A stretch of DNA of 64,000 nt from Haloechinothrix_A salitolerans (GTDB lineage: Bacteria > Actinomycetota > Actinomycetes > Mycobacteriales > Pseudonocardiaceae), in assembly GCF_039544105.1 (NCBI RefSeq), contig NZ_BAABLA010000120.1; one strand, 5' to 3'. The position numbers and the translations under genes are program-made. The notes beneath the pieces were generated by a model. It was not told the origin of the DNA. It ran no database searches and saw only the letters and a program-made list of their open reading frames with translations. Shown here one piece after another: positions 47,128-57,322 of this stretch; the first letter of the stretch is position 1, and each line of letters starts with the position of its first letter.

Positions 47128-48732
47128 TCACGACCAGCGCATGCTGACCAGCTGTGTCAACAGCGCGAGCCGGACGTCGGGATCGTCGAGGTCGACATCG
47201 CATTGCTCCAGCAGCTTGCGCATCCGATAGCGCAGGGTGTTGGGGTGGATGCGCAGCTCGCGCGCCGCCGCGCGCGGGTCCCCAGGATGCCGTAGCCAGG
47301 CGTAGAGCGTGTCGACGTACGCGGTCTTGCCGGTGCGGTCTTGTTCCCGCAGCACATCCAGCGGCCCGAGGTCGAGTACCCCGGCACCCGCCGTCGCCGT
47401 GGCCACTCGGTGCAGCGTCAGCGCTGTCCATGCTTCGTCGAAGCTGATCACGGGCCCTTCGACCAGCTCGGCACGTAGCAGGCCCAGCGCCTCATCCGCC
47501 TCAGCGCGCGATTGCGACAGCTCCGCCACCGGACGTCGAGTGCCCGCCGCCGCCCGGAAGGTGCGCTTGGCCGCCGCCGACTCCTTCGCGAGCACCTGGC
47601 GCAGCTCGGACCAGTCCGCCCGCTCGGCGGGCACCACCAGATACAGCACGCCACCGAGGGTGCAGCCGTGCGCGTGCGCGCCGATGCGCTTGCCGACGCG
47701 CTCCAGCAGCGCCAGTCGCAACCCCTCGGCGCGCGGGTGGTCGTCGGGATGCTTGCCACCGGTGTCGACCGCGATCACCCGGTGCGCGGCGGCGGTCATC
47801 CCCAGTTCCGCCATGGCCCTTCGGGGGCTCGCCGTGCCGTCCAGCAGCCCTGCCACCAGCTCAGCAGTGGCACGCCGGTGCGCGTCCGCGCTGGCCCGCC
47901 TGCGCAGCAGGTGTACCGCGACGACGGGCGCGGCGTCGGCGAAGGCGGCGGCGCGTTCCTCGGACACCGGCCCGTCCACCACCGCCCACATCGAGCCGAG
48001 CAGTTCGCCGCCCATCCGGATCGGCACGATCAGCCGAGGCAGCGTGCCGTCCTGCTGGGCGGGGACGAAGATCGTCTGCTTGCCGGTGGACAGCTCCCGG
48101 AACACTCCTCGCGACCGGAAGCGCGCCAAGACGTCGTCCGGAATGCGCCGCCCCATGATCGTCGACACCCGTGCGGGGTCGGTGAGGTCCTGACGCGCGG
48201 AGTAGGCCAGCACGCGCGAGTTCGTGTCCTCGATGGTCACTGGGGCGTCGACCACGGACGCCGCCGCGTCGGCCAGCCGGAACAGGTCCGCCGAGCCCGC
48301 CTCGGGTGCGTCGACGGCCTCCCGCTCGTCGGCGATGGCGTCCAGCACCGTGCGCAGCAGCCAGACCAGCTGCGCCCACGACGTCTTGGCGTGCACCTCG
48401 ATCAGCCCGATCTCGGCCTCGGTCGCCGCCTTCCGGACTGCCGCCCGGCGTGCGAGTGGAGGCTTGAGCAGCACCGCCGCCGCCGAGCACGATGCGCTCT
48501 CGGTCACCAGCTCGACCGCGTCATCGACGGTGGTCGCGGCGACCGCGAGGACGAGATCGCCCGCGTTGACGTGCATGAGGCCCGCGCGCAGCGCCGAACC
48601 GTAGGTGCCGTGGGAGCCGGCCTCGGCGATGACAACGTCAGCGACGTTGCGCTGACCGTTGCCCTCCGGCAGCACTACGGCGTGCAGCAAGGTCGGGCCG
48701 ACCCGGTTGACGACGCTGGCCAGCGAGGTCAT
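47128..48732 (-). CDS. PucR-family transcriptional regulator
   Basis: From ATG at 48732 the protein is 534 residues. It has an N-terminal PucR-type sensor region (SLASVVNRVGPTLLHAVVL onward), a GAF-like middle (about 160-300), a GGDEF-like domain, and the C-terminal helix-turn-helix with AARELRIHPNTLRYRMRKL. Relatives control purine, amino acid or alanine use; several actinobacterial PucR proteins activate the adjacent ald or proline genes. It overlaps the preceding gene by ATGA. Confidence 0.88.
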   Translation of the reverse strand: MTSLASVVNRVGPTLLHAVVLPEGNGQRNVADVVIAEAGSHGTYGSALRAGLMHVNAGDLVLAVAATTVDDAVELVTESASCSAAAVLLKPPLARRAAVRKAATEAEIGLIEVHAKTSWAQLVWLLRTVLDAIADEREAVDAPEAGSADLFRLADAAASVVDAPVTIEDTNSRVLAYSARQDLTDPARVSTIMGRRIPDDVLARFRSRGVFRELSTGKQTIFVPAQQDGTLPRLIVPIRMGGELLGSMWAVVDGPVSEERAAAFADAAPVVAVHLLRRRASADAHRRATAELVAGLLDGTASPRRAMAELGMTAAAHRVIAVDTGGKHPDDHPRAEGLRLALLERVGKRIGAHAHGCTLGGVLYLVVPAERADWSELRQVLAKESAAAKRTFRAAAGTRRPVAELSQSRAEADEALGLLRAELVEGPVISFDEAWTALTLHRVATATAGAGVLDLGPLDVLREQDRTGKTAYVDTLYAWLRHPGDPRAAARELRIHPNTLRYRMRKLLEQCDVDLDDPDVRLALLTQLVSMRWS

Positions 48733-49226
48733 GGTTCGTCGTCTGCCAGCGCATCGGTGATCCAGTCCGGGACGTCGATGTCGCGGTGGACGCACTCACC
48801 TGCCAGCCGGAGGGTCCAGCGCAGCGCCTGCAGCACGAGGCTGTCCACCTCCTCCGGTTCGGCGTTGTCGAGCGCGATGGCGACGTGTTGACGTGCGTCG
48901 TCGGTGTTGCCGTGCATCTCGGCGAGCAACGTGCGCACGGCGGTGCGCACCGGAGGGTCGGCTTGGTCGATGGAGACCTCGCTGCCCTCGTCGTCGAAGA
49001 CCTGCACCTTGACCGGGGTGGTGCCGCCGTCACCGAGCGCGGAGACAAGGATGCCGCACTCGCCGAACAGCAACATGATCAGGTCACGCACATTATCGCT
49101 GGCATGGGCCAGCGCCGCGGCGTCATCACCACGCCGCGCGGCGCTCAGAGCACGTGTCGCTTGTGCCGCGAGTCGGGCTTGTCCGGGAAAGTCGGCGTCC
49201 ACGAGCACTATCAAACACGAGATCAT
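48729..49226 (-). CDS. Unknown protein between TetR and PucR regulators
   Basis: About 165 residues from ATG at 49226, which overlaps the TetR stop (ATGA). Its own stop overlaps the PucR start in the same way, so it is locked into a three-gene operon. The sequence is acidic and mostly helical, with an Ala-rich first helix (GQARLAAQATRALSAARRGDD), a middle containing VQVFDDEGSEV, and an end DVPDWITDALADDEP. No family was recognised. The start could also be the GTG at about residue 7. Confidence 0.65.
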   Translation of the reverse strand: MISCLIVLVDADFPGQARLAAQATRALSAARRGDDAAALAHASDNVRDLIMLLFGECGILVSALGDGGTTPVKVQVFDDEGSEVSIDQADPPVRTAVRTLLAEMHGNTDDARQHVAIALDNAEPEEVDSLVLQALRWTLRLAGECVHRDIDVPDWITDALADDEP

Positions 49227-49825
49227 CTGGCCGCGTGAAGTGCTCCCAGTGCCATATCGGCGAGGAGGTCGGCCAGTTCGGCTCTGTCGAGGTAGCGGGT
49301 GTGCGGCGTGGAGTTGATGAGTCCGAACACCGCGTGCGCGCTGGAGCGCGCCTTGGGCAGCGGCACGTCGGGCATCGCGTCGGTGATGATGTTGGCCCAC
49401 ACCTCGACGTAGCGGCGCTGCAGCGTGCGGACCTGGCGCCGATCCTCGTCGCGGAGGTTGCCGAGGTTGCGCTCCTGCACCGTGATCAGTGCGGGGTGAT
49501 CCAGCGCGAAGTCAGTGTGGAACCGCACCAGCGCGGTGAGTGCCTCCGTCGCGGTGGTTGCCTCCTTCGCGCGGGCGATGCCGCCGTGAAGCAGGTCCTC
49601 ACTGATCGAGGTCAGCATTTCACCCAGAATGGCGTCCTTGCCGCGGAAATGGCGGTACAGTGCGGGACCAGAGACACCGACGGCGGCGCCGATGTCGTCG
49701 ATACCGACGCCGTGGAAACCGTGATGGGCGAACAGTTCCGCCGCCGCGGCCAGGATCTGGTCCCGTCGCGACGGCGTGCCGGTGACCGCGCGTGACGCGG
49801 TGTCCGTGTCGCCTGCCTCAGTCAC
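49223..49825 (-). CDS. TetR-family regulator divergent from acyl-CoA carboxylase operon
   Basis: From GTG at 49825 the protein is 200 residues. The helix-turn-helix domain is RRDQILAAAAELFAHHGFHG, then IDDIGAAVGVSGPALYRHFRGKDA. The C-terminal half (FHTDFALDHPALITVQERNLGNL) matches regulators of acyl-CoA genes. In mycobacteria a TetR gene (Rv2506) is likewise divergent from accD1-accA1. A palindrome lies in the shared promoter region. Repression relieved by an acyl-CoA is the likely mode, by inference. Confidence 0.87.
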   Translation of the reverse strand: MTEAGDTDTASRAVTGTPSRRDQILAAAAELFAHHGFHGVGIDDIGAAVGVSGPALYRHFRGKDAILGEMLTSISEDLLHGGIARAKEATTATEALTALVRFHTDFALDHPALITVQERNLGNLRDEDRRQVRTLQRRYVEVWANIITDAMPDVPLPKARSSAHAVFGLINSTPHTRYLDRAELADLLADMALGALHAAR

Positions 49826-49866
49826 CGCGAACTGCTCCCCTCGAAAACTATGGACCCGGTGGACGG

Positions 49867-49880
49867 ATGCGTTAACGCAT
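49867..49880. promoter_or_regulatory. 14-bp palindrome, probable TetR operator
   Basis: atgcgttaacgcat is a perfect palindrome in the 107-bp gap between the TetR gene and the carboxylase operon. Related gttaac/actaac pieces follow at 49881-49914, ending just before the carboxylase start at 49933, so a second weaker site is possible. Confidence 0.6.
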
Positions 49881-49932
49881 ACTAACATCGGAGCACGAGT
49901 TAACGACGACTAACGGGGTAAGGGAACGCCGC

Positions 49933-51546
<1,614 letters not shown>

Positions 51547-51552
51547 GGGGCA

Positions 51553-53598
51553 GTGTTCGAGACAGTCCTCGTCGCCAATCGAGGTGAGATCGCGGTCAGG
51601 GTGATCGGCACGCTGCGCCGCATGGGGATCACAGCGGTCGCCGTCTACAGCGACGCCGACGCCGACGCGCGGCACGTCCGCGAGGCCGACATCGCGGTGC
51701 GGATCGGGCCCGCCGCCGCCGCGGAGAGCTACCTGTCCATCGAGGCCATCCTCGACGCCGTCAAACGAACCGGGGCGCAGGCCGTGCACCCTGGCTACGG
51801 CTTCCTGTCGGAGAACGCGAAGTTCGCGCGTGCCTGCGCCGACGCCGGTGTGGTGTTCATCGGCCCGCCGGCAGAGGCGATCGACGCCATGGGCGACAAG
51901 ATCAGCGCCAAGCGGACCGTGTCCGCCGCCGGGGTTCCTGTGGTTCCTGGCGCGTCAGGAACCGCCGAGGAACTGGCCGCCGCCGCGGACGATATTGGCT
52001 ATCCGATCCTGCTGAAGCCCTCCGCCGGTGGCGGTGGCAAGGGCATGGTCGTCGTCAACGAAGCGGGGGAGTTGGCGGACGCGATCTCCTCGGCGCAGCG
52101 GGTCGCGCGCTCGGCGTTCGGTGACGATCGGTTGCTCGCCGAACGGTTCATCACCAGTCCGCGTCACATCGAGATCCAGGTGCTCGCCGACACCCACGGC
52201 AACGCCATCCACCTGGGTGAGCGCGAGTGCAGCCTGCAACGACGGCACCAGAAAATCATCGAGGAGGCGCCGTCACCATTGCTCGACGCCGACACCCGTG
52301 CGCGGATGGGTGCCGCCGCGGTCAATGCCGCCAAGGCGGTCGACTACGCGGGCGCGGGCACGGTCGAGTTCATCGTCTCCGCCGACCAGCCGGACGAGTT
52401 CTTCTTCATGGAGATGAACACGCGGCTGCAGGTCGAACATCCCGTCACCGAGCTGGTCACCGGGCTTGACCTGGTGGAACAGCAGGTGCGCGTCGCGGCG
52501 GGGCAGCGGCTCGGCGTCGCCCAGGACGACGTCCGCCTCGACGGACACGCCATCGAGGCTCGCGTCTACGCCGAGGACCCGGCAGCAGGGTTCCTGCCGA
52601 CCGGCGGCACCGTGCTCGGCGTCGCGGAGCCGGACGACGAGTGGGTACGGGTCGACTCTGGCCTGCAAACCGGCACCGTTGTCGGATCCGACTACGACCC
52701 GATGCTGGCCAAGGTCATCGCACGCGGCGACGACCGCGAGCAGGCCCTGGCGCGACTGGACGAGGCACTGGCGGACACGGCCGTGTTCGGCGTCGTCACC
52801 AACGTGCCCTTCCTGCGCGCGCTGCTGGCACACGACGACGTCCGCGCGGGCCGGATGGACACCCAGATGGTCGACCGGCTCGCGGAGCGGCTAGCGGCCG
52901 CTGATCCGGTGCCCGACGAGGTGTTCGCCGCCGCCGCGCTGGACGAACTGCTCGGCATGCAGCCCGACGGCGGCTGGGTCGATCCCTGGGACGTGCCGAC
53001 CGGCTGGCGGCTCGGTGGCGCCATCGGCACGGCGTTCCGGCTGACGTGTGGCGGCCGCGACGTCACCGTGCGGGTGGACGGGACCCCGGAGGCCGCGACG
53101 GTCACCGTCGACGACGGCGAGCCGGTGGCTGCCCGGGCGTTCGTGCGGTGCCGTGAAGGGCATCTTCCTGGCGCCACGCGCCGGGAAGATGCCCTTCACG
53201 GCACCCTGGAACTCACCTACGGCGGACGTCGTCGCAGCTACGGCCGCGTGCACGACGAACGCACCGACACGCTGTGGCTGGCCGAGGGTGGCCGCACCTG
53301 GGCTGTCGGCGAGCATTCGCTGCTCGACGTCGATGCCGCGGCGACGGGTGAAGCGGGCCCGGTCACCAGCCCTATGCCGGGCACCGTGCTCGCGGTCAAG
53401 GTCGAACTCGACGCCGAGGTCAGCGCGGGACAGCCGTTGCTCGTCGTCGAAGCGATGAAGATGGAACACACGATTACCGCGCCGGTCGACGGCGTGGTCA
53501 GTGAGATCGCGGTCAAGGCGGGTCAGAAAGTCGCGCTCGAGGAAACCCTCGCCGTGGTGACCCCGCGCGAGAGCAGTGAAAAGGAGCTTGGGTCATGA
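51553..53598 (+). CDS. Acyl-CoA carboxylase alpha subunit (biotin carboxylase + biotin carrier)
   Basis: The 681-residue protein has the biotin carboxylase fold from MFETVLVANRGEIAVRV, the ATP-grasp loop KPSAGGGGKGM, and the catalytic region EMNTRLQVEHPVTE. A linking domain follows, then the biotin carrier with the biotinylated lysine K636 in EAMKM. Residues about 532-551 are the product of the 59-bp palindrome, placed between the AARAFV and LELTYGG strands of the linking domain. GTG start at 51553 is 6 bases after the previous gene; the next overlaps by ATGA. Confidence 0.93.
   Translation: MFETVLVANRGEIAVRVIGTLRRMGITAVAVYSDADADARHVREADIAVRIGPAAAAESYLSIEAILDAVKRTGAQAVHPGYGFLSENAKFARACADAGVVFIGPPAEAIDAMGDKISAKRTVSAAGVPVVPGASGTAEELAAAADDIGYPILLKPSAGGGGKGMVVVNEAGELADAISSAQRVARSAFGDDRLLAERFITSPRHIEIQVLADTHGNAIHLGERECSLQRRHQKIIEEAPSPLLDADTRARMGAAAVNAAKAVDYAGAGTVEFIVSADQPDEFFFMEMNTRLQVEHPVTELVTGLDLVEQQVRVAAGQRLGVAQDDVRLDGHAIEARVYAEDPAAGFLPTGGTVLGVAEPDDEWVRVDSGLQTGTVVGSDYDPMLAKVIARGDDREQALARLDEALADTAVFGVVTNVPFLRALLAHDDVRAGRMDTQMVDRLAERLAAADPVPDEVFAAAALDELLGMQPDGGWVDPWDVPTGWRLGGAIGTAFRLTCGGRDVTVRVDGTPEAATVTVDDGEPVAARAFVRCREGHLPGATRREDALHGTLELTYGGRRRSYGRVHDERTDTLWLAEGGRTWAVGEHSLLDVDAAATGEAGPVTSPMPGTVLAVKVELDAEVSAGQPLLVVEAMKMEHTITAPVDGVVSEIAVKAGQKVALEETLAVVTPRESSEKELGS
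53147..53205 (+). repeat. 59-bp palindromic element, copy B, in frame inside the biotin carboxylase gene
   Basis: Perfect 20-bp arms (53147-53166 and 53186-53205) continue into a centre (53167-53185) that pairs fully apart from one G-T and leaves a cac loop, so 28 bp can pair. It is translated as C-R-EGHL-P-G and EDALHGTL, the same frame as copy A. Arms differ from copy A only by one compensated base pair. Confidence 0.93.
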
Positions 53599-54746
53599 TC
53601 GACCTCAGGTTGGACGACACGTACGAGACGCTGCGCAAGACGGTCGAGGAGTTCGCGCAGCGAGAGGTCGCACCCATCATCGGCGACTTCTATGAGCGCG
53701 AGGAGTTTCCCTACGGCCTGGTCGCGCAGATGGGGGAGATGGGCCTGTTTGGCCTGCCGTTCCCCGAGTCCTACGACGGCATGGGCGGTGACTACTTCGC
53801 CTTGTGTCTCGCTTTGGAAGAGTTGGCTCGGGTCGACTCGTCAGTGGCGATCACGCTGGAAGCGGGTGTGTCGCTCGGCGCGATGCCGATCTACCGGTTC
53901 GGTACCGAGGAGCAGAAGGAGCAATGGCTGCCCGCGCTGTGCCGCGGTGAGCAACTCGGCGCGTTCGGCCTGACCGAACCAGATGGCGGCTCCGATGCGG
54001 GGGCGACCAAGACCACCGCGAAGCTGGACGGCGACCACTGGGTGATCAACGGTAGCAAGTCGTTCATCACCAACTCCGGCACCGACATCACGTCGCTAGT
54101 CACCGTCACCGCCGTGACCGGGAAGAAGGACGGTGGCGGCAAGGAGATATCGGCGATCATCGTGCCATCCGGCACGCCGGGATTCACCGTGGAGAAGAAG
54201 TACTCAAAGGTCGGCTGGAACGCTTCCGACACGCACGGGTTGTCCTTCGACGACGTCCGCGTGCCCCAGGAGAACCTGGTCGGCCAGCGCGGTCGCGGGT
54301 ACGCGCAGTTCCTGTCCATTTTGGACGAAGGAAGGGTCGCGATCGCCGCGCTGTCGGTGGGGTTGGCGCAAGGCTGTGTCGACGAGTGCCTGCGCTATGT
54401 CAACGAACGAGAGGCGTTCGGCAGCACGATCGGGTCGTACCAGGCGATCCAGTTCAAGCTCGCCGACATGGAGATGCGAACCCACAACGCGCGGCTGGCG
54501 TACTACGCGGCGGCGTCGAAGATGCTGCGTGGGGAGCCGTTCAAGAAGGAAGCGGCGATCGCGAAGCTGACGTCGTCCAACGCCGCGATGGACAACGCGC
54601 GAGAGGCGACGCAGATCTTCGGTGGCTACGGCTTCATGAACGAGTACCCGGTTGGCCGGTTCTACCGTGACGCCAAGATTCTCGAGGTCGGCGAGGGGAC
54701 CAGCGAGGTTCAGCGGATGCTGATCGCCCGCGAACTCGGCCTCTGA
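53595..54746 (+). CDS. Acyl-CoA dehydrogenase
   Basis: The 383-residue flavoprotein has EQLGAFGLTEPDGGSDAG, VINGSKSFITNSG, FGSTIGSYQAIQFKLADM, and the C-terminal FGGYGFMNEYPVGRFYRDAK with GEGTSEVQR. The operon suggests isovaleryl-CoA or a short branched acyl-CoA as substrate. It keeps Glu at the canonical C-terminal position (GEGTSE), whereas isovaleryl-CoA dehydrogenases use a Glu elsewhere, so the exact substrate is left open. ATGA overlap with the carboxylase alpha gene shows coupling. Confidence 0.9.
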   Translation: MIDLRLDDTYETLRKTVEEFAQREVAPIIGDFYEREEFPYGLVAQMGEMGLFGLPFPESYDGMGGDYFALCLALEELARVDSSVAITLEAGVSLGAMPIYRFGTEEQKEQWLPALCRGEQLGAFGLTEPDGGSDAGATKTTAKLDGDHWVINGSKSFITNSGTDITSLVTVTAVTGKKDGGGKEISAIIVPSGTPGFTVEKKYSKVGWNASDTHGLSFDDVRVPQENLVGQRGRGYAQFLSILDEGRVAIAALSVGLAQGCVDECLRYVNEREAFGSTIGSYQAIQFKLADMEMRTHNARLAYYAAASKMLRGEPFKKEAAIAKLTSSNAAMDNAREATQIFGGYGFMNEYPVGRFYRDAKILEVGEGTSEVQRMLIARELGL

Positions 54747-54799
54747 CACGCCGGGGCGCCGCGAGTCCCGCGGTCCGGATCGCGAGTTCCGAGTTCCGA

Positions 54800-54847
54800 G
54801 TTCCGGGAATGCGAGTTTTGCGTTACCGTGCCCCGCATTCCCGGAAC
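54800..54847 (+). promoter_or_regulatory. 14-bp inverted repeat next to the ribosome site of the 2TM protein gene
   Basis: gttccgggaatgcg (54800-54813) pairs perfectly with cgcattcccggaac (54834-54847), with a 20-base loop. The left arm is preceded by three short direct copies of gagttcc. The right arm ends 2 bases before the ggagg ribosome site, so the hairpin could end the acyl-CoA dehydrogenase transcript or affect translation of the next gene. Confidence 0.6.
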
Positions 54848-54859
54848 CCGGAGGCAACC

Positions 54860-55480
54860 ATGACCAACGACGACACGACGTCCGGCGACACCACGCCCGA
54901 GAAGGCGTCACCAGACGCCGAGTCGGCCAACGCTGACGAGAGGCCAGCGGATCGAGAGACGGCGGAGCCTAAGACGTCGGCGAAGCAGGACGCCACGTCG
55001 GCCGAGCGAGACACCGACGAGCGTGCGACTGAGGCCCGAGGGCTCGTCGACTCCATCAGAACGGAACTGGACGACCTGCGCGACCAGGCATCGCGGCGGG
55101 CGAAACGCTCGCAGCGGTCGTCGCGGTTCTGGGCGACGACGCACATGCTGCTGGGCATCGCGGCGTCCGTGCTCGCGCTGGGCGCGGCGGGGGTTGTCGT
55201 GAGCGCCAGGATCGACGACGGGTATGCGCTCGCCGCGATCCTCGTCGCCGCGGCCCTCGTGCTCATCATGACGTTCGTGCACCCCGACACGAGGGGCGCG
55301 AACGCGCGCATGACCGCGCGCGGCTGGAACGCGCTCGAAGTCGACCTGCACGTCTTCCTGGTCGCGGAGTACGACGAAACCGACGTCGAGGCGCGAAAAG
55401 ACGTCCTCCGCAGCGCCATGGCACGGACGTTGGACCTCATCGCGGGCCGGTACGAAGGCGTGGAACCTCGGCGGAGCTGA
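54860..55480 (+). CDS. SLATT-like two-helix membrane protein
   Basis: From ATG at 54860 (good GGAGG) the protein is 206 residues. About 65 residues are Asp/Glu/Thr/Ala-rich and disordered, followed by a basic helix (RRAKRSQRSSRFW), two membrane helices (about 96-118 and 124-142) and a conserved-looking C-terminal amphipathic region (HPDTRGANARMTARGWNALE). This layout resembles SLATT proteins, 2TM pore-forming effectors linked to nucleotide signalling. No SMODS or SLOG partner is next to it, so the match is structural guesswork. Confidence 0.6.
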   Translation: MTNDDTTSGDTTPEKASPDAESANADERPADRETAEPKTSAKQDATSAERDTDERATEARGLVDSIRTELDDLRDQASRRAKRSQRSSRFWATTHMLLGIAASVLALGAAGVVVSARIDDGYALAAILVAAALVLIMTFVHPDTRGANARMTARGWNALEVDLHVFLVAEYDETDVEARKDVLRSAMARTLDLIAGRYEGVEPRRS

Positions 55481-56584
55481 TCACCGCACGGTGACGTCGA
55501 CGCGCTGCGCCATGTTGTTGGCCATGCCCTGCCGGTTCCATGGCTGGTCGACAGGCTGCGCCTCGCCACGCTCATCGGTGGCGCGCACGCACAGCTCGTA
55601 GTCACCCGGCGCGCTGGCTTGCCAGGTGAGCCTCCATGACCGCCAGGCGTACGGTCCGGGCTGTGGTCCGAGCTCGGCCTCGCGCCAGCTCGTGCCACCG
55701 TCGGTGCTGATCTCCACTCGCACGACCGTGCCGGTGCCGCTCCACGCGCGCCCAAAGAGCGGTACGTCGCCCGTGTCCACGATGCGTCTGCGTGTCTGGA
55801 AGTCCGGGAACCCGGGTGGCACCATCAGCGCCTTTGGTCGGATGCGGGTGACCGGTTCGCCCGGATCATCCGCATCCTGCTTGAGCCGATACGCGGTCGC
55901 GTTCTGGAATCCGGTGAACGGCTCGCGCACCACCTCGATGTCGCGGAGCCACTTGACGTGCGCCATCCCATACCAACCCGGCGCGATCAACCGCACGGGC
56001 GCGCCATGCTGCGGTGGCAGTGGCGCGCCGTTCATCTCGTACACCAGGAGGACGTCCTCGTCCATGACGTCCGGGACCGAAAGTGACCGCGCGTAGTCCT
56101 GCTCGACGCCGCGTTCGGTGCCATGGTCGTGTCCGGTGAACACGACGTCGACGGCGTCCGGCGCGAGGCCCGCCTCGGCGAGGATGGGTGCGAGGGGAGT
56201 GCCGGTCCACTCCGCCGTGCCAACCGCCTCATCGAGCCATGGCTGGCTGACCGGGCGTGGCAGGAATCGGGCACGCCCGTTGCCCGCGCACTCGAGCGTA
56301 ACCGTGTGTGTGACGCGCGGACGGGTTCGCAACGCCGCGAGGTCAAGCTCGAGAGGGTGCTCCACGGCCCCGGTGATCGGCAGCCGCCAGGACGTCGGGT
56401 CCACGTATGGAATGTCGTAGTGCACGAGGAGGTAGTGCAGCCCGGGTGGTGTGACGTCGTAGCGCAGCGCCTCCAGCGGCATGCCATGGTTGCGCGCCGC
56501 GAGCTTGAGCTCGTCGACCGAGATACCTTCGTCGGGTGCCGCGACGCGGGCGAGCTCGCCGGGCCGCGCGGAGACCGAGGTCAT
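55481..56584 (-). CDS. Molybdopterin-dependent sulfite oxidase-like oxidoreductase
   Basis: From ATG at 56584, after GAAGGAG, the protein is 367 residues. The Mo-cofactor domain carries the Cys ligand C99 in LECAGNGR, plus GTPLAPILAEAG and GHDHG. The C-terminal immunoglobulin-like dimerization domain has IRPKALMVPPGFPDF and SWRLTWQASAPGDYELCVRATD. There is no heme domain and no Tat signal, so it is probably cytosolic. Substrate could be sulfite or another small S-oxide. The open frame extends to 57292 through non-conserved sequence and was cut back. Confidence 0.88.
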   Translation of the reverse strand: MTSVSARPGELARVAAPDEGISVDELKLAARNHGMPLEALRYDVTPPGLHYLLVHYDIPYVDPTSWRLPITGAVEHPLELDLAALRTRPRVTHTVTLECAGNGRARFLPRPVSQPWLDEAVGTAEWTGTPLAPILAEAGLAPDAVDVVFTGHDHGTERGVEQDYARSLSVPDVMDEDVLLVYEMNGAPLPPQHGAPVRLIAPGWYGMAHVKWLRDIEVVREPFTGFQNATAYRLKQDADDPGEPVTRIRPKALMVPPGFPDFQTRRRIVDTGDVPLFGRAWSGTGTVVRVEISTDGGTSWREAELGPQPGPYAWRSWRLTWQASAPGDYELCVRATDERGEAQPVDQPWNRQGMANNMAQRVDVTVR

Positions 56585-56776
56585 GTGCGCTCCTTCGTTC
56601 ATGACTCTGGAAAACCAGTCTCGCGGTCCGTGAACGTCCGGAGCAACAGAGCGGATGGACGGTTTTTGTCGGTGCCCCGGATTACGCTCGCCACACGAGA
56701 GCCGCTCGACAGGGGAGACGCCGGCGGGGGCTCTCGGGATCCATCCATAGCGCAGATCGTGAAAGGCGTGAGTTCT

Positions 56777-57238
56777 ATGCCCAATCCCATTCCCGACAAC
56801 TACCCCCGGATGATGCCGCACCTGACCGTGCGGGGTGCCGCCGACGCGATGGACTTCTACATCGACGTCTTCGGTGCGACCCAGCGTGGTGATCGCTTCA
56901 CGATGCCGGACGGCTCCATCGCGCACGCCGAACTGCAGCTCGGTGACTCGGTCATCATGCTCGCCGACGAGAACCCAGAGTTCGGCAACACGAGCCCGGC
57001 GTCGCTCGGCGGTACCGCGGTGACGTTGATGGTCTACGTCTCCGACGTCGACGCCACCGTGGCGAAGGCCGTCAGCAAGGGCGCCACCCAGGGAGGGCCG
57101 ATCAAGGACGAGTTCTATGGCGACCGGGTCGGCATGGTCACCGATCCGTTCGGTCATGTCTGGCACATCGCCAGTCACATCGAGGACGTCTCCGAGGACG
57201 AGATGGCCAAGCGGATGAGTGACATGTTCAGCGGCTGA
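56777..57238 (+). CDS. VOC family protein (glyoxalase/PhnB-like)
   Basis: From ATG at 56777, after AAAGG, the 153-residue protein has two beta-alpha-beta-beta-beta modules: PHLTVRGAADAMDFYIDVFG and a second ending VGMVTDPFGHVWHIASH. One possible metal ligand is the His in that last segment. The function is not predictable; relatives include glyoxalase, dioxygenase and resistance proteins. Confidence 0.85.
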   Translation: MPNPIPDNYPRMMPHLTVRGAADAMDFYIDVFGATQRGDRFTMPDGSIAHAELQLGDSVIMLADENPEFGNTSPASLGGTAVTLMVYVSDVDATVAKAVSKGATQGGPIKDEFYGDRVGMVTDPFGHVWHIASHIEDVSEDEMAKRMSDMFSG

Positions 57239-57256
57239 TCGGCGTCCGCGTTCCCG

Positions 57257-57301
57257 TGTCGACAGGTGACCGTGGCCATGTGTCGTGGCCATCTGTCGAC
57301 A
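57257..57301. terminator. Inverted repeat between convergent genes
   Basis: tgtcgacag (57257-57265) and ctgtcgaca (57293-57301) pair, and the loop contains two direct copies of cgtggccat. It lies between the ends of the VOC and hydrolase genes and is probably a shared terminator of low strength. Confidence 0.5.
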
Positions 57302-57322
57302 TCGCCAGGCGCATGGCCTCCG

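Noticed and set aside
56585..57292. N-terminal extension of the sulfite-oxidase-like gene to 57292
   Set aside because: The extension overlaps the convincing VOC gene on the other strand and lacks homology; ATG 56584 has a good ribosome site.
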